Source: Candidatus Symbiothrix dinenymphae (GTDB lineage Bacteria > Bacteroidota > Bacteroidia > Bacteroidales > Azobacteroidaceae). Taken from it: 45,386 nucleotides of DNA. The stretch lies in assembly GCA_001417715.1 (NCBI GenBank), contig BBRT01000138.1, forward strand, positions 1-45,386. The letters are read 5' to 3'. This document shows, one piece after another, positions 29,650-36,796 of this stretch. Each line of letters begins with the position of its first letter. The first letter of the stretch is position 1. Below the pieces are notes generated by a model. That model saw only the letters and a list, made by a program, of their open reading frames with translations. It was not told the origin of the DNA and ran no database searches. A program made the translations under genes and the position numbers.

Positions 29650-30390
29650 ATGTTTAAGTCATGTGTGATATTTGGGAAATATGTGCTGTTGATGTCGCGG
29701 ACTTTTGCCGTGCCGCAACGGTGGGTCGTGTTTTTCAAGCAAATTGTTAAAGAAATCCACAAGTTGGGGGTCGATTCGATTGGCATTGTGATTTTCATTT
29801 CCGCTTTTATTGGGGCGGTTATCACGATGCAGGTATCGCTCAATATCTATTCGCCGCTAATTCCCTCATTTACAGTTGGTTTTATGACGCGCGAAATCAT
29901 TTTGCTGGAATTTTCGTCCAGTATCATGTGCCTGATTTTGGCAGGGAAAGTGGGGTCAAATATTGCTTCTGAACTGGGTACGATGCGCGTGACAGAGCAA
30001 ATCGACGCATTGGAAATTATGGGTGTCAATTCGGCTAACTACCTGATACTCCCTAAGATAGTTGGCTTTGTCGCGTTTGTGCCGGTTTTGGTTATTTTCA
30101 GTATGTTTTTTGGTATGGCAGGGGGATTTTTTATCAGTTGGTTCACCGACATCATCTCGCCGTCAACCTACGAATATGGTCTTCAATATTGGTTTTCAAC
30201 ACGTTACATCGGCTATTCGGTATTGAAAGCCATGATTTTTGCCTTTATCATATCTTCTGCCGCCTCCTATTTCGGGTATAATGTCAAAGGAGGTGCCCTG
30301 CAAGTGGGTAAGGCGAGTACCGAATCGGTCGTAACCAGCAGTGTGCTGATTTTGGCGACCGATGTATTAATCACCTTATTATTAGTTTAA
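29650..30390 (+). CDS. mlaE: MlaE-family ABC transporter permease
   Basis: A 246-residue inner-membrane permease of the Mla phospholipid transport system, which maintains outer-membrane lipid asymmetry. About five hydrophobic segments. Family signature: VDSIGIVIFISAFIGAVITMQ (about 38-58), EFSSSIMCLILAGKVGSNIASELGTMRVTEQIDALEIMGVN (about 92-133) and a final TSSVLILATDVLITLLL. ATG 29650 is used, since the upstream TTG at 29644 sits too near the -7 box. The next gene starts directly after the stop (TAA ATG) and encodes the matching ATPase. No MCE-domain gene follows in this window. Confidence 0.94.
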   Translation: MFKSCVIFGKYVLLMSRTFAVPQRWVVFFKQIVKEIHKLGVDSIGIVIFISAFIGAVITMQVSLNIYSPLIPSFTVGFMTREIILLEFSSSIMCLILAGKVGSNIASELGTMRVTEQIDALEIMGVNSANYLILPKIVGFVAFVPVLVIFSMFFGMAGGFFISWFTDIISPSTYEYGLQYWFSTRYIGYSVLKAMIFAFIISSAASYFGYNVKGGALQVGKASTESVVTSSVLILATDVLITLLLV

Positions 30391-31149
30391 ATGATTGAAG
30401 CAAAGCACATTATCAAGTCGTTCGAAGACAAACAGGTCATCAAAGATGTGTCCGCCACATTCGACAAGGGGAAAACAAACCTCGTCATCGGTCGAAGCGG
30501 CTCGGGGAAAACCGTTTTTATGAAAATCCTGATTGGACTGCTGTCGCCCGACTCGGGCGAAATTCTCTACGACCGGCGCAATCTTCCGGCGATGAAAAAA
30601 CCGGAGTTGAACGCCCTGCGGCAAGAGATGGGGATGCTCTTTCAGGGGTCTGCCCTGTTTGATTCGATGACGGTGATGGAAAATGTGATGTTTCCGCTCA
30701 CCATGTTTTCCTCCGACAATCGCCAGCAACAGGAAAAACGGGCTATATTTTGTCTCGAACGTGTCCAAATGCGCGATGCCGCCGACCTCTATCCGGGCGA
30801 AATCAGCGGCGGGATGATGAAACGCACCGCCATTGCTCGCGCTATAGCCCTGAATCCCAAATACTTGTTTTGTGACGAACCCAACTCCGGCTTAGACCCG
30901 AAAACATCTTTGCTAATCGACGATTTGATTCACGACATCACGCTGGAATACCACATGACAACGGTTATCAACACCCACGACATGAACTCGGTGATGAATA
31001 TCGGCGACAAAATAATTTTTCTCAACGAGGGCAAAAAAGAGTGGGAAGGCACCAAAGACGAGATTATGACCTCCGAAAACAAGACCCTCAACGACTTCCT
31101 GTTCGCCTCCGACCTCTTCCGCAAAGCCCGCGAGGGGGGTAATCAGTAG
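30391..31149 (+). CDS. mlaF: MlaF-type ABC transporter ATP-binding protein
   Basis: A 252-residue ABC ATPase energising MlaE. Walker A GRSGSGKT (34-41), Q-loop LFQGSALFDSMTV, signature SGGMMKRTAIARAIA, Walker B YLFCDEPNSGLDP and the switch histidine in VINTHDMNSVMNIGD. The GMMKR signature and PNSGLDP are typical of MlaF. Immediately adjacent to mlaE. The usual mlaD (MCE protein) is absent; in its place come a repeat region and a small LRR protein. Confidence 0.94.
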   Translation: MIEAKHIIKSFEDKQVIKDVSATFDKGKTNLVIGRSGSGKTVFMKILIGLLSPDSGEILYDRRNLPAMKKPELNALRQEMGMLFQGSALFDSMTVMENVMFPLTMFSSDNRQQQEKRAIFCLERVQMRDAADLYPGEISGGMMKRTAIARAIALNPKYLFCDEPNSGLDPKTSLLIDDLIHDITLEYHMTTVINTHDMNSVMNIGDKIIFLNEGKKEWEGTKDEIMTSENKTLNDFLFASDLFRKAREGGNQ

Positions 31150-31301
31150 CTGCTATTTTATTTGATGGAAAGATATATTGTATGTGTGCCAATAGTGCCC
31201 CACACATATCTCTCTCCCTGATTCCCTTATTTTCTTTTGCAATTTAACAAAGTTTAACTAAAAATGTTTGCAAAATAGGCTTCTATATTAAAAATAAGCA
31301 T

Positions 31302-31309
31302 TACCTTTG
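31302..31309 (+). promoter_or_regulatory. -7 box TACCTTTG upstream of the small LRR gene
   Basis: A TAnnTTTG match in the 288-base intergenic region after mlaF. It implies a leader of about 120 bases that carries the direct repeats at 31343-31405. Confidence 0.55.
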
Positions 31310-31342
31310 TAGCCCCAAAAAAGTTATCAACAGATTATGGAT

Positions 31343-31405
31343 AATTTATGAACAAGTTTAAGTAATTTATGAACAAGTTTTGGGCAATTTATGAACAAGT
31401 TTTGA
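31343..31405 (+). repeat. Three direct repeats AATTTATGAACAAGTTT in a 5' leader
   Basis: Units start at 31343, 31364 and 31386 (21 and 22 bases apart), each AATTTATGAACAAGTTT with a variable 4-5 base tail. The rest of the 31150-31437 gap shows only the -7 box at 31302 and AT-rich sequence. Confidence 0.85.
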
Positions 31406-31437
31406 GTATTTTGTAAACAATTTAAATATAAAAACAA

Positions 31438-31950
31438 ATGAAAAAGATTTTTTTTACAACAGCTATCGCGCTGTTCGCCTGTAGCACTGCTTTTGCAGTC
31501 GGCTCAGGCTCAGTTGAGAACCCTTGGCTCATTGGTACTCCCAATGCCGAATCGGTTATTGCAACACTCAGTGACGGCACCCTCACCATCAGTGGGCAAG
31601 GGGCTATGTCCAATTTCACTAACTATTCTGCGCCTTGGTTCCTTGCGGGCGCGGAAAACTGTTCTGTCACAAAAGTTGTGATAGAAGACAAAGTAACACG
31701 CATCGGCGAGTACGCGTTTTACGGATGCAAAAATTTAAAATCGCTCTCCATCAAAAATGATGAGATTTCGATTGGAAGATTTGCGTTTCACGATTGCAAC
31801 GACTTGGCGGCGGTAACCTTTGGCTCTAATGACCAAAGTACTTTCGTTTTGAACAATTCGGAAGGCGGCGTGAAAGACTTCATTGTCTCAGAACAGCATC
31901 CGGATTATTCTGCTGTTGCGGTTGCTAAACGCAATTTAGAAGAAAAGTAA
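31438..31950 (+). CDS. Small secreted BspA-like LRR protein
   Basis: A 170-residue protein: signal peptide MKKIFFTTAIALFACSTAFA, then a segment GTLTISGQGAMSNF and two LRR_5-type repeats (TRIGEYAFYGCKNLKSLSI and SIGRFAFHDCNDLAAVTFG). It resembles the first 150 residues of the T9SS protein at 16012 but has no InlB repeats and no T9SS sorting domain, so it is a natural short form or a truncated paralogue. It is probably periplasmic or released. A hairpin terminator follows. Confidence 0.85.
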   Translation: MKKIFFTTAIALFACSTAFAVGSGSVENPWLIGTPNAESVIATLSDGTLTISGQGAMSNFTNYSAPWFLAGAENCSVTKVVIEDKVTRIGEYAFYGCKNLKSLSIKNDEISIGRFAFHDCNDLAAVTFGSNDQSTFVLNNSEGGVKDFIVSEQHPDYSAVAVAKRNLEEK

Positions 31951-31971
31951 CCGGTGTAGTCCGTTCCTTGT

Positions 31972-32006
31972 GAGGCTGTCCAAATCTTTTGGGCAGCCTC
32001 TTTTTT
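31972..32006 (+). terminator. Rho-independent terminator
   Basis: GAGGCTGTCC ... GGGCAGCCTC stem followed by TTTTTT (to 32006), directly after the small LRR gene. The stem is 9 of 10 paired. It lies against the 3' end of the convergent flxA. Confidence 0.85.
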
Positions 32007-32842
32007 CAATATTCCGGCGGCAATTCTTCGAGTTGCACCCTTGAAAACACGGGACCGTCTTTGCAAACATACAACTTGCCCACATTGCAGCGTCCGCACT
32101 TGCCTACGCCGCATTTCATCCGATTTTCGAGCGTGGTGTAGATTTGCTCCGGCTTAAATCCGAGTTTGTCCAGGACGGGGAAAGTGAATTTTATCATCAC
32201 GGGAGGCCCGCAGACAATGGCGATGGTGTTTTCGGGCGAAGGATTTACTTTTTCCACTACGGCGGGCACGAAGCCGATTTCGCCTTTCCAATCGGGCGTT
32301 TCGCCACCCGGGTCAACGGTGACGGTCAGTTTCACATCGGGGCGTTCGTCCCATTCTTTGAGTTCGTGCTTGTACACCAAATCGGCAACCGACTTGGCTC
32401 CGTAAACGATGCTGATGTCGCCAAAGTTTTCGCGCGTGTCGAGAGCATTCCAAATGACGCTACGCATAGGCGGCAGGGCAATTCCTCCGGCAATGAACAG
32501 CAAGTTTTTGCCTTTCCATTCGTCCATCGGGAACGAGTTGCCAAAGGGTCCGCGAAACCCCATCGTTTGCCCCTCTTCCAACTTGCCAAGTGCCGCCGTC
32601 ACTTTCCCGGCTTCGCGAAAAGTGCACTCCACATACCCCTTGCGCGTGGCAGGCGAAGCAATACAAAAAGTACTCTCGCCTTCGCCAAACACCGAATACT
32701 CGGCAAATTGCCCCGTCTTGAAAGCAAAATTAGCACCCTCCGCCTCATCCTTAAACTTCAGACGAAAAGTCTTAACCCCCGGAGCCTCCTCCGTAATCTT
32801 CTCAACCGTAACCAAATAAGGTAAATATATATTATCTTTCAT
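32006..32842 (-). CDS. flxA: FlxA-like FAD/NAD(P)-binding oxidoreductase subunit
   Basis: A 278-residue FNR-fold protein with a C-terminal 2Fe-2S site. It is the NADH-oxidising subunit of a FlxABCD-type complex and a relative of AsrB/hydrogenase gamma subunits. FAD-binding domain about 1-100 (GQFAEYSVFGEGESTFCIASPATRKG), NAD domain with LLFIAGGIALPPMRSVIW and IVCGPPVMIKFTFPVLDKLG, then four Cys in RMKCGVGKCGRCNVGKLYVC (DHODB-type iron-sulfur motif). ATG 32842 is chosen because residues upstream of it are translated AT-rich repeat. Last gene of the flx series. Confidence 0.88.
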   Translation of the reverse strand: MKDNIYLPYLVTVEKITEEAPGVKTFRLKFKDEAEGANFAFKTGQFAEYSVFGEGESTFCIASPATRKGYVECTFREAGKVTAALGKLEEGQTMGFRGPFGNSFPMDEWKGKNLLFIAGGIALPPMRSVIWNALDTRENFGDISIVYGAKSVADLVYKHELKEWDERPDVKLTVTVDPGGETPDWKGEIGFVPAVVEKVNPSPENTIAIVCGPPVMIKFTFPVLDKLGFKPEQIYTTLENRMKCGVGKCGRCNVGKLYVCKDGPVFSRVQLEELPPEY

Positions 32843-32844
32843 AA

Positions 32845-32885
32845 CAAATTCGTAATTCCTAATTTTTAATTCGTGATTTTTAATT
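32845..32885 (-). repeat. AATTACGAATT/AATTAAAAATT repeat between flxB and flxA
   Basis: Alternating AATT-type units. On the minus strand they supply the last codons and stop of flxB (KLKITN-stop) and the spacer in front of flxA. Confidence 0.65.
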
Positions 32886-33846
32886 TCTCTCCGATAATTG
32901 TTATCTGTTCGCGAATATTGATGTCCACCGGGCAAGCACGCGAGCATCGTCCGCAGCCTGTGCAGCCCACAACCGACAGTCGTTCAGGCATATACGAAAA
33001 CTTGTGCATGATGCGTTGCCGCCACCGTTGGCTTTGCGTTGAGCGCGGATTATGTCCGGACGTGTGCAAGGTGAACAGCGAGAAGCCGCAGGAATCCCAA
33101 CAGCGAATCCGGCTGCCGACATTGCCCTGCGCATTTTCCTGAATATCGAAGCAGGCGCAGGTCGGGCACACGAAAGCGCAGGCTCCACAACCGAGGCATC
33201 GCTCCGATTGCGCGGCCCACAATTTCTCGTTGCCAAATGTCCCCGACAGCTTTTTAGTGATTTCCTCTACGCTGAAATAGACGGGCACTTTTGCCAAAAA
33301 ATCTTCCTTATTTATATTGTCCGGCGCAGCGTCGAAAAAGGAGTTATATTGCGCAACCAACTCTGCCCCCTTGTCCGTGATGATTTCAACCAGATAGTTG
33401 TCTTTGACAGGTGTCAGGAGGATGTCGCTGCCGTCAGTATTGCCGGGTCCGCCATTCACAGAGGTGCAGAAGCAATACTCATCGCATTGGGTGCAACTCA
33501 CCGTAATCAATGTGGTGCGTTTGCGGCGTTCGTTGTAGGGCATATCCGCAGTGTCCCAGTTGAAAATGCTGCCCAGCGGACGAAATCCAGCCGCATCGCA
33601 CGGATGAATGCCAAACACCACTGTTTCGGGCAATGCGTCCGGATTGTAATCCCGAAGCACAACATCGCCATTGTCCTTTTTGTAGGAAAAAAGCTTTTCA
33701 GTGCGCGGAAAAACAACGCTCTTAGCCGATTGCGTACTCTGGATGCGACCGGCCTCAAGGGTCGGCTCATAGAGCTGTTTGCCATCGGCTTTGAGCTTTT
33801 CGAGCAAGCTTTTCAGCTTCTCTTTCGATATTTGTTTTGCTTCCAT
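32866..33846 (-). CDS. flxB: FlxB-like 4Fe-4S dicluster subunit
   Basis: A 326-residue iron-sulfur protein related to AsrA/hydrogenase beta subunits. The N-terminal half has GIHPCDAAGF and the Cys group CTQCDEYCFC; the C-terminal half has two ferredoxin motifs, CLGCGACAFVCPTCACFD (about 219-236) and CTGCGRCSRACPVDINIREQI. It would pass electrons from FlxA to FlxC/FlxD. The C-terminal residues and stop come from an AT-rich repeat. Upstream, a 184-base palindrome cluster and a foreign-looking deaminase-fusion gene separate it from flxC. Confidence 0.88.
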   Translation of the reverse strand: MEAKQISKEKLKSLLEKLKADGKQLYEPTLEAGRIQSTQSAKSVVFPRTEKLFSYKKDNGDVVLRDYNPDALPETVVFGIHPCDAAGFRPLGSIFNWDTADMPYNERRKRTTLITVSCTQCDEYCFCTSVNGGPGNTDGSDILLTPVKDNYLVEIITDKGAELVAQYNSFFDAAPDNINKEDFLAKVPVYFSVEEITKKLSGTFGNEKLWAAQSERCLGCGACAFVCPTCACFDIQENAQGNVGSRIRCWDSCGFSLFTLHTSGHNPRSTQSQRWRQRIMHKFSYMPERLSVVGCTGCGRCSRACPVDINIREQITIIGEKLKITN

Positions 33847-33856
33847 AAATTATATT

Positions 33857-34029
33857 TTATCTCGGACATCTATCTTCGGACAATGTCCGATATATTTGTC
33901 CGAAGTTGCTGCTTTTTATCTTTATCTCGGACATTCTCTCGGACAATGTCCGAAGTTATGGGCTTTTTTATCTCTATCTCGGACATTCTCTCGGACATAT
34001 TTGTCCGAGAGAATTAACGGACATTGTCT
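33857..34029. repeat. Cluster of CGGACA/TGTCCG palindromes between the deaminase fusion gene and flxB
   Basis: Several palindromes built on TCTCGGACA and TGTCCGA: 33876-33890, 33939-33953 and the perfect 10-bp-arm hairpin 33988-34011, set in two to three imperfect direct repeats (TTTATCT..ATCTCGGACATTC). They fill the 184-base gap between the fusion gene's stop (34031) and flxB's ATG. No gene is seen in the gap. Confidence 0.85.
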
Positions 34030-34030
34030 G

Positions 34031-35515
34031 TTATTCCTTCAAAAAATATATTGTCCATCGATTTTCTCCTTCTCTATCTAAAATACCTTTATCCACAAGA
34101 GCGTTCAGTAATCTTGATGCCGTTTTGCCAGAAACCCCCAATTTCGCAGCACATTCACTTGATGACACTCTACCCTTTGATATTACAAACTCTTTTGTTT
34201 TTTCTTCCATCGAATCCAATTTTATTTCTAATTTTGCATCTGCTTTTCGCCAAAGTGTTACATACAAATATGGCTCGTCGTATTCAAGGATTGGCTTGTT
34301 TGCGCCCATCACACCGGCACATTCGTGCAACTCTTCCATCCCGATGTTGCGCTTTTCGATGAATTTCATTTGGTAAAACACATTGGCTATTTTCGGATTA
34401 ACGCTAAAAGTAGGTGCCGTATAGTTTTGCAATTTTTCTATAGGAATGAGCGGTTTGCCTGGACTTTCAACTACAATCTTGTCGTCATCAATCTTGACAT
34501 TAATATTGGCTTGTTCAATGGCATAATCCCTATGGACAATCGCATTGATAATGACTTCGCGCAACACTTCAAAGTACACTTCCTTAATTTCTTTTCTGGC
34601 AAACGATGACCTGTCAATGGTTTTTGGAAAATTGATTTCCAAATAGGCTTCAATTTTGTCAGGCATCAGAACCAGAGGTCCATCAAAATCTAAAATCTTA
34701 GGTCTGTTTTCCGATTGTGTTTTAACGGTAAATTTCACTAACGACTGTGGATAAGTGATTTGCGGATTTTTTCCAAACAACAAAATGCCCAAACCGGTAG
34801 GATGCGCTGTTTTTGTCTTACCATCAACCCGCACAAAATTCCATTTTCTAAGAATACTCTTAAAGTCGTTAGAATCCAAAGTATAGCCAATTTGAAGTTT
34901 TTCTCTGAATTTTTCCAAAGCATCTGTCGAAAAATCATTCATATCCAAATTATCTATGACTTGGCCTAATTCTGCAAATGTGGTTTCTAACTCATTGGTA
35001 TCAACTAATTTGGCTCTTTCTTCTGCTTCTTTTAGAAACTGTTCGTTGGCTGCAAAAATTTGTTCCTGCAAATCCCTGTCAAAAAAACCAATCTCAATAT
35101 TTTGCTTTTGCAGGTGTGCTATGCCGTTTCCTTTTACTTTGGGGTCGGGGTCTTCGATGCCTATATATGCTTTTTTGATGCGGGCGTTTACAATTCGTTC
35201 GGCACAGCCCAGCTTTGGAAAGTTTCGTGCATTGGGGGCGCAGGGTTCCAATGTGGCATAAATCACGTTTCCTGCTAATAAATCCGCGCGATGTTTGCGT
35301 TCCAATAGCGTAAATTCGGCATGGTCACCTTGGCGAAGTTCACCTCTACAAGCAGTATTTATCAACGTCCCGTCTTCTCTTGCCAGCACAGCACCCACTT
35401 TGGGGTCTGCCCTGTCGGTATGTTCCGGAATTGAATCATACATGAGTTGAACTGCCAATTCCATCAATTGACGTTCCGTGTATTTATTGCCTATCTTATA
35501 TTCTTTCTTTTCCAT
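34031..35515 (-). CDS. Fusion: RibD-like cytidine-deaminase domain, RecG/Schlafen-type HATPase_c_4 domain, winged helix
   Basis: A 494-residue fusion. Residues about 12-150 form a zinc deaminase of RibD/dCMP type: zinc ligands His65, Cys92 and Cys104, catalytic Glu67 (GDHAEF ... TLEPCAPNARNFPKLGC), then the RibD-like EDPDPKVKGNGI. Residues about 195-425 match the region that in Schlafen-like AlbA_2 proteins follows the nuclease domain (HPTGLGILLFGKNPQ, then LREVIINAIVHRDYAIEQANINV and VESPGKPLIPI; HATPase_c_4 family). Residues about 430-494 are a winged helix (SSECAAKLGVSGKTASRLLNALVDKGILDR). AlbA_2 itself is missing, as if the deaminase replaced it. ATG 35515 is preferred, since the deaminase fold starts directly after it. 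It intrudes between flxC and flxB. Function unknown; antiviral defence or nucleotide signalling is conjecture. Confidence 0.8.
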   Translation of the reverse strand: MEKKEYKIGNKYTERQLMELAVQLMYDSIPEHTDRADPKVGAVLAREDGTLINTACRGELRQGDHAEFTLLERKHRADLLAGNVIYATLEPCAPNARNFPKLGCAERIVNARIKKAYIGIEDPDPKVKGNGIAHLQKQNIEIGFFDRDLQEQIFAANEQFLKEAEERAKLVDTNELETTFAELGQVIDNLDMNDFSTDALEKFREKLQIGYTLDSNDFKSILRKWNFVRVDGKTKTAHPTGLGILLFGKNPQITYPQSLVKFTVKTQSENRPKILDFDGPLVLMPDKIEAYLEINFPKTIDRSSFARKEIKEVYFEVLREVIINAIVHRDYAIEQANINVKIDDDKIVVESPGKPLIPIEKLQNYTAPTFSVNPKIANVFYQMKFIEKRNIGMEELHECAGVMGANKPILEYDEPYLYVTLWRKADAKLEIKLDSMEEKTKEFVISKGRVSSSECAAKLGVSGKTASRLLNALVDKGILDREGENRWTIYFLKE

Positions 35516-35528
35516 AAAAGCAAATAGT

Positions 35529-36305
35529 TTACAATATAAACGATTCTTTATCACCGGGTTTGAATGTTGAAAGCACATTCCCTTTGCCTTCTTCTTCGCC
35601 AAAATATTCCTGGGTAGTCAGCCATATTTGGTGTGTCAGCAGGTGGATGGGGATGCCTACGGGGCAGGCTGCACCACATGCGTCGCAACCGGAACAACGT
35701 CCTGCCATGTGCATCGAGCGGCTGATTTGCCACTCCATATTGCTCAGCATACCCGCCCACGGCTGTATCCACTGCGGGCGATTGACCTCCACAATACATT
35801 TGGTGCAATAACACATCGGGCAGGCAGCGCGGCAGGCATAGCACTTGAAGCACTTGGAAAACTCATCCGACCAAAACGCCCAACGTTCCTCCATCGTCAT
35901 CGCCTCAATTTTGGCGCACAACTCATCCACATCCGGCTTGGCGGGGAAAGGGGTTACTTTCAAATGCTCCTTAATCTCCTCTATTGTAGCGAGTTGTCGC
36001 CCTGAAACATCAAACAGGCATAGGTCTTCTTCTTTCAGTTGATTTTCGTCGAACAGCATCACAATACTAATCAGGGCATGATAGGAGGCTGCAAAACCCA
36101 CCTTTTTGCCCGCCACCAAGTCTTTGCGGGTGAGATAAACCGCGAGATTGCCCGAACAGGTCTCATCAAAAATCAGTTTGTCGGCATCATCGGCTTGCGA
36201 CACAAAGCACGGACGCGGGTTGCGAGTGCCTTTTTCATACCCGATAAAGAGGTCTATCTCCTTGTTACGCAGCAGTTCGGCTGCTTTTTTTGCAATATCA
36301 TTCAT
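35529..36305 (-). CDS. flxC: FlxC-like 4Fe-4S dicluster subunit
   Basis: A 258-residue protein with an N-terminal FrhB/HdrA-associated-type domain (DLFIGYEKGTRNPRPCFV, GKKVGFAASYHALISIVMLF) and two 4Fe-4S sites: CFKCYACRAACPMCYCTKC (about 152-170) and CSGCDACGAACPVGIPI (about 215-231). It likely forms the central electron wire of the Flx complex. Its ATG overlaps the flxD stop by 8 bases. The intruding deaminase-fusion gene begins 13 bases downstream of its stop and shares the orientation. Confidence 0.85.
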   Translation of the reverse strand: MNDIAKKAAELLRNKEIDLFIGYEKGTRNPRPCFVSQADDADKLIFDETCSGNLAVYLTRKDLVAGKKVGFAASYHALISIVMLFDENQLKEEDLCLFDVSGRQLATIEEIKEHLKVTPFPAKPDVDELCAKIEAMTMEERWAFWSDEFSKCFKCYACRAACPMCYCTKCIVEVNRPQWIQPWAGMLSNMEWQISRSMHMAGRCSGCDACGAACPVGIPIHLLTHQIWLTTQEYFGEEEGKGNVLSTFKPGDKESFIL

Positions 36306-36777
36306 GCGGTACCTCCATTTCTTTTGCTATATCCGTTTCATTTTCAGATAAATAAGCGGCTGCCCTGTGGTAGTCGGTATAAGGACCCAACTCGCGCAGG
36401 TCGGTAACGGTCTGGTTCACAATGTCTGCCCACTTAGCCCCTTCGGCAGCCGACACCCACGAAAACTGAATCCGCCGAACATCAATCCCCAAGAAGTCCA
36501 GCAGGCTCCGAAACACTATCCACCGGCGACGTGCGTGAAAATTGCCGGACGTGTAGTGGCAGTCGTTGGGATGGCACCCCGACACAATCACGCCATCCGA
36601 GCCATTGGCAAAAGCCTTCAGCAACAGCATAAAATCAATACGTCCCGTGCAAGGGAAACGCACAATCTTCACATTGGAAGCGTATTTAATGCGGCTCGTG
36701 CCCGTAAGGTCCGCCCCGGCGTAGGTACACCAGTTGCAAACAAAGGCAAGCACTTTAGGTTCAAATTCGTTATCCAT
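36298..36777 (-). CDS. flxD: FlxD/MvhD-family hydrogenase iron-sulfur subunit
   Basis: A 159-residue MvhD/FlpD-type 2Fe-2S protein, which in FlxABCD-HdrABC and Mvh-Hdr complexes delivers electrons to HdrA. Motifs: VCNWCTYAGADLTGTSRIKY (14-33), VRFPCTGRIDFMLLLKAF and the cluster-binding GCHPNDCHYTSGNFHARRR. No hdrABC genes are in the window, although the MvhD family normally pairs with HdrA, so the partner is elsewhere or was lost. First of the four flx genes; 19 bases downstream of the methyltransferase fusion gene. Confidence 0.92.
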   Translation of the reverse strand: MDNEFEPKVLAFVCNWCTYAGADLTGTSRIKYASNVKIVRFPCTGRIDFMLLLKAFANGSDGVIVSGCHPNDCHYTSGNFHARRRWIVFRSLLDFLGIDVRRIQFSWVSAAEGAKWADIVNQTVTDLRELGPYTDYHRAAAYLSENETDIAKEMEVPHE

Positions 36778-36796
36778 ATCGCATTTATTTTACTTT

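Noticed and set aside
33052..34017. A 321-residue plus-strand ORF over flxB and the palindrome cluster
   Set aside because: Shadow of flxB; its end is translated repeat.
33857..34029. CRISPR or integron-like array from the CGGACA palindromes
   Set aside because: Repeats are irregular in spacing and length, with no unique spacers and no integrase.
34031..35515. Interpretation of the deaminase fusion as RibD (riboflavin biosynthesis)
   Set aside because: The RibD reductase domain is absent; the rest matches HATPase_c_4 and winged-helix regions instead.
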